The translations under genes were made by a program, and so were the position numbers. A DNA stretch of 9,741 nt, taken from an uncultured Lachnospiraceae bacterium. Lineage in GTDB: Bacteria > Bacillota_A > Clostridia > Lachnospirales > Lachnospiraceae. Below the pieces are notes generated by a model. The model did not search any database and was not told the DNA's origin. It was given only the letters and a program-made list of their open reading frames with translations. The stretch covers positions 1 to 9,741 of the forward strand of contig CAMWMM010000147.1 in NCBI GenBank assembly GCA_947175285.1, given 5' to 3'. Positions 1-6,329 of the stretch are shown piece by piece; positions within the stretch are counted from its first letter, which is position 1, and each line of letters begins with the position of its first letter.

Positions 1-57
1 CTGCTGCACCCACAACAGAATAGCAGTTTCTTTGTTTAAATCCATAAGTTTTTTCAT
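1..57 (-). CDS. Start of an unrecognised gene, cut by the left edge
   Basis: An ATG at 57-55 opens a frame that runs off the window after 19 codons and begins MKKLMDLNKETAILL. A purine-rich stretch (AAAGGGAAG on the minus strand) lies a few bases upstream and could serve as ribosome binding site. A competing frame is open from about 181 to the left edge (60 codons) and contains a Cys-Pro-Met-Cys motif near 140-151, but its only early ATG lies inside that motif and has no good ribosome binding site. The gene lies beyond the displaced tuf terminator, so it should be an original chromosomal neighbour of tuf and not island cargo. I do not recognise the product and cannot rule out that neither frame is real. 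Confidence 0.35.
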   Translation of the reverse strand, partial: MKKLMDLNKETAILLWVQQ

Positions 58-60
58 GTG

Positions 61-95
61 TTATACTTCCCTTTCTCATAAAATGAGAAGTATAA
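61..95 (-). promoter_or_regulatory. Bulged hairpin between a strong Shine-Dalgarno and the leftmost ORF
   Basis: Bases 61-68 (ttatactt) pair with 88-95 (aagtataa), and 75-79 (ctcat) pairs with 83-87 (atgag), leaving a three-base loop and a six-base bulge at 69-74. On the minus-strand transcript, a near-perfect Shine-Dalgarno (AAGGAGGT, about 106-113) lies just upstream with no start codon at normal distance. Folding the hairpin would bring that site to about 14 bases from the ATG at 57. The structure is seen in the sequence; a role in translation is inference. Confidence 0.4.
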
Positions 96-175
96 TTTGT
101 ATTTGACCTCCTTATAAAATCTGGCAAATACTCTGATTGACACATAGGGCAACCTACTGCTGAAACCTCAAAGGG

Positions 176-205
176 TAATCCTTATAACAGCTTGACTAAG
201 GATTA
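176..205. repeat. Perfect 9-bp inverted repeat
   Basis: TAATCCTTA (176-184) and TAAGGATTA (197-205) are exact inverted copies separated by 12 bases. There is no T-run after either arm, so it is not a standard terminator. It lies upstream of the leftmost ORF and could be an operator or a leader hairpin. The rest of 206-300 shows nothing I can identify. Confidence 0.45.
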
Positions 206-303
206 AGATTTGCTTTCACTAAGTATAATATATTTGTGGGATTATAGCAATAAAAGTAAGGGGCAAATCCTACACCACAATTTTTTCCGATATTTATGCA
301 TTT

Positions 304-333
304 AAAAAGCTTCCAGAGAAATCTCCGGAAGCC
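304..333 (-). terminator. Displaced original tuf terminator (left copy)
   Basis: On the minus strand a stem GCTTCC...GGAAGC (309-314 with 327-332) is extended inward by a G-T pair and GAGA/TCTC, and is followed by a five-T tract (304-308). It lies 25 bases past the stop codon of the partial tuf copy at 358-411, where a tuf terminator would be expected. Its sequence is not homologous to the terminator after the full tuf gene at 8527-8558. This fits the idea that it belonged to the chromosome before the island arrived. Confidence 0.75.
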
Positions 334-357
334 TTTAATTTACTGTAACTCAATTGA

Positions 358-411
358 TTATTCAATGATAGTAGCAACACGGCCTGATCCAACTGTTCTA
401 CCACCCTCACG
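358..411 (-). repeat. Duplicate of the last 54 bases of tuf (left boundary repeat)
   Basis: Read on the minus strand this segment encodes [17 protein letters not shown] followed by TAA, the exact C-terminus of EF-Tu. It matches 8580-8633 at 52 of 54 bases; both differences are silent (Val GTT versus GTG, Gly GGA versus GGT). Similarity stops abruptly at 411: the next codons in tuf are ATC GCT, here they are CAA TAG. There is no start codon or remaining tuf body, so this is a fragment. With the copy at the other end it forms a direct repeat flanking 8.2 kb, as expected of an attachment-site or target duplication. Confidence 0.88.
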
Positions 412-625
412 TTGCTACGGAGCGTTTATCTATATCGCAAACCATGATAAAATGGGGATTTTTTTATTTATATTACCCTCAATATCAGCTTATTTTTCTG
501 GTTATTGAAAATTTTAAAAGCATTTTAGAAGCACGAGCTTGGGTAAACCTTGAATATTCTTGAATAAATTTATCTATGGTTTATTTAAGCTATTGTTTCA
601 ATATCCAATATGATCGCTACCGATT
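412..625. other. Non-coding stretch inside the left boundary
   Basis: This AT-rich stretch has no credible gene on either strand. It contains a short hairpin with a T-run on the plus strand (CCAT...ATGG at about 442-456, then a run of T), but nothing reads toward it on that strand. No integrase remnant was found. The three segments between 412 and 812 make up the space between the repeat and the end of operon B. Confidence 0.5.
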
Positions 626-766
626 TTATGAATCCGTATCAATAACATTATTTTTACTTAATACAGCTAACAAGTTACCTATTTCATATTCTTTTTGGAT
701 ATCTAACAGTGCATCAGCCAGTTTATCCTGCAACAACTCATATATTGCCAATGTGTTGCTGTCAAT
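626..766 (-). pseudogene. Decayed fragment of an unknown gene
   Basis: A minus-strand frame of 46 codons, from just after a TAA (767-769) to a TAA at 626-628, reads like genuine protein: it includes LAIYELLQDKLADALLDIQ and ends NNVIDTDS. It has no ATG or GTG start and no ribosome binding site; a TTG at 751-749 is the only possible start. The composition suggests an amphipathic helical C-terminal tail. I do not recognise the family. It sits between operon B and the boundary repeat and is probably a relic of earlier cargo, though chance openness cannot be excluded. Confidence 0.3.
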
Positions 767-812
767 TTATTAAAGAAACCCACTCAGGATAAATCAAGCT
801 TCCCTACAGAAA

Positions 813-1544
813 TTATGTATTAACCATCTTATATTTTTGTTCATTTATATATGCAGTTACAGTATCAATCAATTCTTCTAAGAAAGCCACCACAAAAGTT
901 TCATTTCTTTTAATATCAGAAATACTATCTGTTCGTACTGCATCAACAAATGATACTGAACCATGTGCCAAATTATTTCTATTTTCTTTAATTTCTCCTA
1001 ATATATCCGGTCTATAATTTCGACTACTTGTTTGAACTTGAATACCATGTGATTCAAAAGCTTCTCTAATAGAAATACCATCTAAATTTCCACCCGGTAA
1101 CGTATTTCGCGAATTTAATTCCAATGTATTATTTCTTAATATAGTTGCTATTATTTCCTCATTCTTTTTCAAAAAAGTATTGAAATTTGCATTAGGATCA
1201 TTTGCCGCCTTTAATATAGTTTTTCGCCACAATCCTTTAATTGATTCATTAACATCTACATAAGATAATTGGTTTAATCTTATTTCATCATATATACTAT
1301 CTACCAAGTTTGCAACTGTATACTCTATTATATTATAAATCATCAAAGAAACATTAGACTTCAAAATATTGATTAAAGACTGATAAGTTAAACGTACTCC
1401 CAAGTCCTCGGAATGAAAAAATTCGCTAAATTTACTCACTCCATCTTCTCTATCATTTTCTTTTTTTTCTAAAAATTCCATTAATTCCAAAAAATCTTCT
1501 ATTTCTTTTTTTCTACTATCATAAGTATCTCTAAATGTTATCAT
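813..1544 (-). CDS. HEPN-domain protein, likely RNase effector (MAE_28990-like)
   Basis: This 243-residue, mostly helical protein carries the HEPN signature R-x4-H near its C-terminus: R189-NNLA-H194, followed by Gly. That arrangement (RNxxxH with a polar residue after Arg) is the metal-independent RNase active site of many toxin and defence HEPN proteins. The N-terminal ~30 residues are charged and probably coiled. It resembles the MAE_28990/MAE_18760 group of HEPN proteins, recalled as neighbours of restriction-modification genes and ParB-fold proteins; the subfamily name is from memory. Its ATG immediately follows the TAA of the DUF262 gene (TAAATG), and the ribosome binding site AGGTGA lies inside the end of that gene. 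The two proteins are therefore probably made in a fixed ratio and may form a complex. It is the last gene of operon B; no clear terminator follows. Confidence 0.82.
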   Translation of the reverse strand: MITFRDTYDSRKKEIEDFLELMEFLEKKENDREDGVSKFSEFFHSEDLGVRLTYQSLINILKSNVSLMIYNIIEYTVANLVDSIYDEIRLNQLSYVDVNESIKGLWRKTILKAANDPNANFNTFLKKNEEIIATILRNNTLELNSRNTLPGGNLDGISIREAFESHGIQVQTSSRNYRPDILGEIKENRNNLAHGSVSFVDAVRTDSISDIKRNETFVVAFLEELIDTVTAYINEQKYKMVNT

Positions 1545-2624
1545 TTACTCACCTGCAAGTAACTTATTTTTAACAAAATCAATTCTTCCAACCAACTTAT
1601 TTTTATTATTAGCAGCATCTGACCGAGTACACTTTGCAAATTCATCACCATCTATCCAGTCGGAAATATCTCTGACTGGTAATTCAGGATTTGTTTTAAG
1701 TGCCAGTGCAATCCCAACGGATAATGCTTCAAATCTTGCTCTGGGTGTAGATTTTGATGTAAGTGTTTTTCGAAACCCTCTTTTGCCAAAAATTTTTTCC
1801 GCATAATCTAACATTGCATTAAACCTATTTCGGCAGTCTTCAATAATCTGACTTTCATTTTCACACAATTCATTTTGTTTTTCAACATAATTATCAATAT
1901 ACTGCGTAACATTTCCAGTATATTCTTCAAAATCATTCTCATAATTATCTGAATATGCAAAAAATCTAGAAACCATTTCAAATCCTTCATACCTATCTTC
2001 GGTAACTTTGGTTCTTGGCGCCAATTCATTAAATTTCTGTATTTTAACACACTCTTCCAAAAAATCTTTAAACTTTCCTTCAAACGCCCCTCTTCTAGCC
2101 TCTGCCGCTTTTACATGTTGCCCACCTGTATTAATCCTCTTAAATATTTCCTGACGAACTTTTTCAGTTGTTCCCTCTTCTAAGAATACAACTCTAATAT
2201 TCATGTTAAGAAATTTTCTTTGAATTGCCGGATCTAAATCTTCAAACTTAAATCCATTTGACTCTGTCAAAATCTGTAATCCTTGTAATTCCAAATCATT
2301 TTGACAAAACTGCACCAAAGTTTGTGTTCTTTGTGCTCCATCTACAATTTCAATTCTACCATCGGATGTATCAGCAAAAAACATAAAAGGAACAGGCAAT
2401 CCCATTAGAATAGATTCAATAAAAAAGCAACGATCTTTATCACCCCATATGAACTTTCTCTGATATTCCAATGGTATATAGAATTCATTTTTTTCATATT
2501 GGCTAACTAAATAATTTATAGGATAATCTCTTGTATCAAATTTGATATCTTGCTTTTTTTCACTAATCTGCTTCGCTGATTCTATTATTTTTTGCTCTTC
2601 TTTGACTTCTCTAACCTTTTCCAT
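1545..2624 (-). CDS. DUF262 (ParB/GmrS-like) protein
   Basis: The protein belongs to the DUF262 family, whose members (GmrS, the N-terminal part of SspE) bind or hydrolyse nucleotides and control a partner nuclease. Numbering from the chosen ATG, visible landmarks are YQRKFIW (54-60), the ParB-like motif VDGAQR (94-99, usually DGQQR) and FKRINTGG (161-168). The C-terminal ~190 residues are helical and show no DUF1524 HNH motif, so the nuclease partner is probably the separate HEPN protein encoded directly downstream. A GTG at 2636 is also possible (363 residues) and nearly overlaps the upstream stop, but that GTG begins within the GGAGG Shine-Dalgarno that sits five bases before the ATG at 2624. 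I therefore prefer the ATG (359 residues). Middle gene of operon B. Confidence 0.85.
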   Translation of the reverse strand: MEKVREVKEEQKIIESAKQISEKKQDIKFDTRDYPINYLVSQYEKNEFYIPLEYQRKFIWGDKDRCFFIESILMGLPVPFMFFADTSDGRIEIVDGAQRTQTLVQFCQNDLELQGLQILTESNGFKFEDLDPAIQRKFLNMNIRVVFLEEGTTEKVRQEIFKRINTGGQHVKAAEARRGAFEGKFKDFLEECVKIQKFNELAPRTKVTEDRYEGFEMVSRFFAYSDNYENDFEEYTGNVTQYIDNYVEKQNELCENESQIIEDCRNRFNAMLDYAEKIFGKRGFRKTLTSKSTPRARFEALSVGIALALKTNPELPVRDISDWIDGDEFAKCTRSDAANNKNKLVGRIDFVKNKLLAGE

Positions 2625-2636
2625 TTTTTCCTCCAC

Positions 2637-3686
2637 TCATCTTCTTCCAAACATTTCTACGTGTCTTTGAATACTCATACCAATCGCCCTTCCTAATTCG
2701 ACTGGAACAGCATTACCTATATGTGTTCCAACTTCCCTCTTATATACCGGATGCTCTTCATCAGCAAAAATATAATCATCTGGAAAAGACTGTAAAATAG
2801 CACCTTCACGCAAAGAGATGGCTCTATCTTGTTCGGGATGTCCAAATCTGCCGTTACCATAACCATAAAACTGTGTAGTAATTGTAGGAGATGGTTTATC
2901 CCATACCATCCTCCCATAAACAGAAGGAAATGAATGCCCTGATACTTTCTTATGACAACTCAACCTTAATTCATCGTCCCAATCTCTCCATGTTCCCCCC
3001 GGAACAGATTGCTGTATCCTTCGCATATTAATTTCCGACAAAGCGCTTGAACGATGCAGGGAATCTTCTTCGCATATTTCACCAGCATTAAGATGTGGAA
3101 GATGACCAATGGCCTCTCTTACTGTCAAATAATTTTTCTCTGAATACATAGGTGGAATCAAATGAATTTCTCCCAATCTAGATGCTAATAACACCAAGCG
3201 TTTACGATGCTGTGGGACTCCATAATCTGGACAATATACTACTTTATAATCAACAAAATAATTCAATTCTTCTAATGCATTCACAAAATCACAAAAAACA
3301 TTCTCGTTAATTAAATTAGGTACATTCTCCATAGAAACTATTTCTGGCAAAACTTCTCTTACTAACCGTTCAAACGAATATAACAACCTCCACTTATCAT
3401 CTTTATGACCTTCTTTTCTATATCTACAAGAATATCTAGAAAATGGCTGACATGGGGCGCATCCCACTAAAGCTCTAATTGCGTTTTGCGGATATCTTTG
3501 ATTTATTGCTTGTGCTTGAATAGTCGTTACATCCTCGCACAAAAATTCTGCATTATTATTTGCTTCATAAGCAAACCTACAACTTTCATCTACATCAAAT
3601 CCTGCGGTCACATCAATGCCTGCTAGAGACAATCCCTTCGTCAATCCACCTATTCCACAAAACAAATCTATTGCCACACATGGCAT
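2637..3686 (-). CDS. DNA (cytosine-5) methyltransferase, operon B
   Basis: This enzyme transfers a methyl group from S-adenosylmethionine to carbon 5 of cytosine in a specific DNA site. All key motifs are present in order: motif I DLFCGIGG (7-14), motif IV GCAPCQPFS with the catalytic Cys79, motif VI ENV (120-122), motif VIII QHRKR (159-163), motif IX REGAILQSFPDDY (293-305) and motif X GNAVP (324-328). The target recognition region between VIII and IX is about 130 residues, suggesting a single specificity. The length (349) is normal. A strong ribosome binding site, GAGGTGATATT, precedes the ATG. The stop codon almost touches the DUF262 gene, so the two are co-translated. The target site cannot be read from sequence alone. 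Confidence 0.96.
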   Translation of the reverse strand: MPCVAIDLFCGIGGLTKGLSLAGIDVTAGFDVDESCRFAYEANNNAEFLCEDVTTIQAQAINQRYPQNAIRALVGCAPCQPFSRYSCRYRKEGHKDDKWRLLYSFERLVREVLPEIVSMENVPNLINENVFCDFVNALEELNYFVDYKVVYCPDYGVPQHRKRLVLLASRLGEIHLIPPMYSEKNYLTVREAIGHLPHLNAGEICEEDSLHRSSALSEINMRRIQQSVPGGTWRDWDDELRLSCHKKVSGHSFPSVYGRMVWDKPSPTITTQFYGYGNGRFGHPEQDRAISLREGAILQSFPDDYIFADEEHPVYKREVGTHIGNAVPVELGRAIGMSIQRHVEMFGRR

Positions 3687-3739
3687 AATATCACCTCATC
3701 ATCCTTAATACCTTTGATTTAACTGAACCTTCTTACAAC

Positions 3740-3753
3740 GAAACAGTTGTTTC
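3740..3753. repeat. Short inverted repeat in the operon B leader
   Basis: GAAAC (3740-3744) and GTTTC (3749-3753) are inverted copies around AGTT, between the candidate promoter and the methyltransferase start. It could be an operator for autoregulation; five-base arms can also arise by chance in AT-rich DNA. Confidence 0.25.
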
Positions 3754-3781
3754 AAAAATTTATAAACACCTTTTTCATAAA

Positions 3782-3809
3782 TTTGTATCCGAAACTTAAC
3801 AAGTCTCAA
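3782..3809 (-). promoter_or_regulatory. Candidate promoter of operon B
   Basis: On the minus strand TTGAGA (3809-3804) and TACAAA (3787-3782) are separated by 16 bases and lie about 100 bases upstream of the methyltransferase. Match to the sigma-A consensus is moderate (5/6 and 4/6). The need for a separate promoter here is supported by the decayed gene that splits operon B from operon A. Confidence 0.28.
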
Positions 3810-3882
3810 TTGTTGCAATCTTATTATATCATTAAAAACACTTGCATTACACTATCTATTCATCAAATTTTCATCCAACCTA

Positions 3883-4213
3883 TTAAGATGCTCCATCATC
3901 ATTTACCCCAGAACAGTCAAGTTCTTTCTGTTCCAAAGCATCCTGTGGAAATGTAACATAAAGTCGCATACAATTTTATATATTTACGATAGAAAACTCT
4001 ATTCCATACTGATCTGATAATTCTACGCTTATCTTTTGATAATGTATGTCCATACTTTGCTTTTACCGAACCCTTCAATTCCCATTTCACAATCCGTTTT
4101 CCAACATTCCAGTAAGAACAAGTCATAATATCATTCGCTATCACATAGACATTGCTTCTTGTTTTTCCCAAAATATCTTCTACATCCTTATAAAATTGAA
4201 ATTCTTCCTCATC
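3883..4213 (-). pseudogene. Degenerate DUF1016-type nuclease gene (N-terminal remnant)
   Basis: The minus strand carries the recognisable N-terminal half of a DUF1016 (YhcG-like PD-(D/E)XK) protein split over several frames. One frame reads FYKDVEDILGKTR, then YWNVGKRIVKWELKG and YGHTLS, matching the family pattern YWxIGrxIV...E..G..raxYG. The following conserved part shifts frame: LSDQYGIEFSIVNI appears in another frame, is broken by a TAA, and is followed by MRL and then YVTFPQD in a third frame. The C-terminal catalytic domain is absent. Intact relatives are roughly 330-350 residues. A good Shine-Dalgarno (AGGAGGGGG) survives at the 5' end. The remnant separates operons A and B and suggests the island once held more nuclease genes. 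The family call rests on pattern recognition, not a search. Confidence 0.65.
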
Positions 4214-4299
4214 TATCCCCCTCCTATTTCGCCAAACTCACCTTCTTACCAATCGGCTACACACTGTGTATCCAATTCAAAAACATACAATACTATAAT

Positions 4300-4740
4300 C
4301 TAATGTTCGTCTTGTTGAAATTTTATATCCCATATTGTTTCTTCAACCACTTTCACACACGCATCAACATTCTTCTGTATCTCTTTCCCCCAAAAGCGAA
4401 TAACCGTCCATCCCTCAAACAACAATCTCTTATTTATTTCATCATCGCGCTCTCTGTTTCTTGCAATCTTGCTGATCCAATATTGGCTGTTATTACTTTT
4501 TTCTAACCTCGGCTTTAATACTTCCCAATCCTTTCCATGAAAAAACTCACTGTCACAAAAAATTGCTATCTTATATTTCGTCAATACAATATCAGGTTTA
4601 CCCGGCAACCTATCATAATTCTTCCGATAACGATACCCTTTATTCCACAATGATTTCCGCAGTTTCAGTTCAATACCAGTATCCCTCGACTTGATACATT
4701 GCATATTCTTTCTACGTTGCTCTTTTGTAAGATTATCCAT
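4300..4740 (-). CDS. vsr: Very short patch repair endonuclease (Vsr)
   Basis: Vsr nicks DNA 5' of the mismatched T in T:G pairs that arise when 5-methylcytosine deaminates, and so limits C-to-T mutation at methylated sites. The 146 residues show the family order: KNMQCIKSRDTGIE (11-24, including the conserved Glu), LPGKPDIVL with the catalytic Asp50, FCDSEFFHG (61-69, His68) and the NRERDDEIN helix (95-103). It is a compact form: the zinc-binding Cys/His cluster that follows FWH in the E. coli protein is replaced by a short KDWEVLKPR loop. It lies 16 bases after the restriction nuclease and has only a weak ribosome binding site, so it probably relies on translation from upstream. Its presence argues that at least one methyltransferase here is active. 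Confidence 0.95.
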   Translation of the reverse strand: MDNLTKEQRRKNMQCIKSRDTGIELKLRKSLWNKGYRYRKNYDRLPGKPDIVLTKYKIAIFCDSEFFHGKDWEVLKPRLEKSNNSQYWISKIARNRERDDEINKRLLFEGWTVIRFWGKEIQKNVDACVKVVEETIWDIKFQQDEH

Positions 4741-4756
4741 CTATCATATCACTATC

Positions 4757-6313
4757 CTATATAATATCCTTCATCAGCACCTGCCTGTTGACACTAAAAA
4801 TATCTTTTAGGCGATCATGCGTATAGGGCTTTTCTCTATGCTGCTCCACCAGTTTAATCACATTTGACACACTGATTGCTGAACCATTCACATCTGTTGC
4901 ATCAACTATATTTTTAAGCTGTTTGTCAATGTTACTTCCAAAACCGCCCGCAATATACGAGAAAAAGGCAAGCGGCTTGTCCGATTTGCTGTAATTTCCT
5001 ATATTGCCAATATAATTATGCACCATGCGGTTATAATGGTCATTATTGATTGTATATTTATGATATGCCTTATTGTCCAGTATCGCCTGAAATCCGCTTT
5101 CATCAGAAAGAAGCAATACATCCGGCGTTAATCCAATCGGTCCGACGTGCTTTGACTCAAATCCAAACACATCTTGGAACAATTCTACCGTTGCTTTCTC
5201 AAACTCTGTCGCTTCATCGCGCCCCTTAAATGCCATTTCAAAGTATTTAGTCATAAATGCACCAACAGAACCATTCGGATATGTTTCGATCAAAATATCC
5301 TCAACTGTTTTTCCATCTATTCCCGTTCTCTGCACAATGTAATCAACAACTAATGGTGTTATTTTTGTAATCGGGCGTTCCAGCGATTCCGCAATATAAG
5401 CCTGTCTTACCTTTTGCCTAGCAATCAGCATTGCGGTAACAGTCTGTGTCATAGCAAGGTTTCGGCTGTCCTTTTTATGTTTAGGATCTATGCCATATTT
5501 CCGCTGAAAATATTCATGCTGTTCCGGACGGTCAATGAAATTAGGCTTATCACTTAAAATTTTTCTAACATCATCCCGCTTATCATCAAGAATTTCTACT
5601 TTTCCATCCTCTCTTTTAGCAAGCTGCGTATACTCAAGCCAATTAATAATGGTATTCGCTAAATCCATCAAATGACTGTATGGGTGTTCTGGATTAACCT
5701 CACCTTTAGAAGACTGGTATTTTTGGAAAAAATCTTCCTCTAAACAGCTGTCACCAAAATTTCTGAACTGAAGAATTCTATCGACAATGTAATTAAAGCA
5801 CTTATCGCTTTCGTTCTCGGCTTCTGTAACAACAATTTTAGCAATTTCTTCTTCCGTCAGATAACCAATTTTACTATCATCAAGAAGTTTTAATAAAAAT
5901 CTGAATGGTCTGATTTTAAACCGTTCAGCTACCTGTACACCTCTTCCAAGCGAAAATGATGAGGGGAACTGATATTTCAGTATCTGATTTGTCAATACGT
6001 CTACCGGAGAATCACCATTCATAATAGCTTCTCCTGCTAAAGTCAACTTTATCTTACCTGTTGATTCCTGTGTGAAAATCAACCCAAGACTGGCAAGCCA
6101 CGCTTTATATGTCCTTGCCCCGCCGCCCGTTTGATCGCGCCTCTCACCTTTTCGCTTTAATCCTGCAGCTTCCAAAGCATCTTCATATGCTAAATGTGAA
6201 TCCCTCTGTCCATCCCACTCCTGATTAAGCGATAAATCTGCAAATGCCGCCAGCACTTCCGGCACAGAATTTAATTTCCTTTTTGGTCTTGTCACCCACC
6301 AATAATTAAGCAT
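4757..6313 (-). CDS. Type II restriction endonuclease, AlwI-like with FokI-like cleavage domain
   Basis: This 518-residue protein is probably the restriction enzyme of operon A. The N-terminal ~350 residues look like a DNA-recognition part: a helix-rich start, then FSLGRGVQVAERFKIRPFRFLL (about 120-141), which I associate with the AlwI family. The C-terminal ~150 residues resemble the FokI cleavage domain: QDVFGFESKHVG, then PD at 397-398 and LDNKAY (412-417) corresponding to FokI PD...VDTKAY, giving catalytic D398, D413 and K415. Later segments (GGFGSNIDKQL and VNGSAISV) correspond to FokI GHFKGNYKAQL and CNGAVLSV. A FokI-type domain suggests cleavage outside an asymmetric site after dimerisation. 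The start has a clear site GAGGTAAAG and lies 16 bases after the methyltransferase. The recognition sequence is unknown. Confidence 0.85.
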   Translation of the reverse strand: MLNYWWVTRPKRKLNSVPEVLAAFADLSLNQEWDGQRDSHLAYEDALEAAGLKRKGERRDQTGGGARTYKAWLASLGLIFTQESTGKIKLTLAGEAIMNGDSPVDVLTNQILKYQFPSSFSLGRGVQVAERFKIRPFRFLLKLLDDSKIGYLTEEEIAKIVVTEAENESDKCFNYIVDRILQFRNFGDSCLEEDFFQKYQSSKGEVNPEHPYSHLMDLANTIINWLEYTQLAKREDGKVEILDDKRDDVRKILSDKPNFIDRPEQHEYFQRKYGIDPKHKKDSRNLAMTQTVTAMLIARQKVRQAYIAESLERPITKITPLVVDYIVQRTGIDGKTVEDILIETYPNGSVGAFMTKYFEMAFKGRDEATEFEKATVELFQDVFGFESKHVGPIGLTPDVLLLSDESGFQAILDNKAYHKYTINNDHYNRMVHNYIGNIGNYSKSDKPLAFFSYIAGGFGSNIDKQLKNIVDATDVNGSAISVSNVIKLVEQHREKPYTHDRLKDIFSVNRQVLMKDII

Positions 6314-6329
6314 ATCTTTACCTCATTTT

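Noticed and set aside
358..411. A second functional tuf gene at the left
   Set aside because: Only 17 codons and a stop remain, homology stops abruptly and an in-frame TAG appears two codons upstream.
296..773. Plus-strand open frames of 65-70 codons near the left boundary
   Set aside because: They overlap the tuf-end repeat, the terminator or the decayed minus-strand fragment, lack ribosome binding sites and do not read like proteins.
1808..2083. 91-codon minus-strand frame inside the DUF262 gene
   Set aside because: Entirely inside a recognised gene in another frame; Lys/Met/Ile-rich shadow.
2625..2636. GTG start for the DUF262 gene at 2636
   Set aside because: That GTG begins in the GGAGG Shine-Dalgarno serving the ATG at 2624, so the ATG is more likely, though the GTG cannot be excluded.
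3747..4506. Plus-strand open frames opposite the DUF1016 remnant and Vsr
   Set aside because: Shadows of AT-rich minus-strand genes, rich in Phe, Tyr, Ser and His with no recognisable motif.
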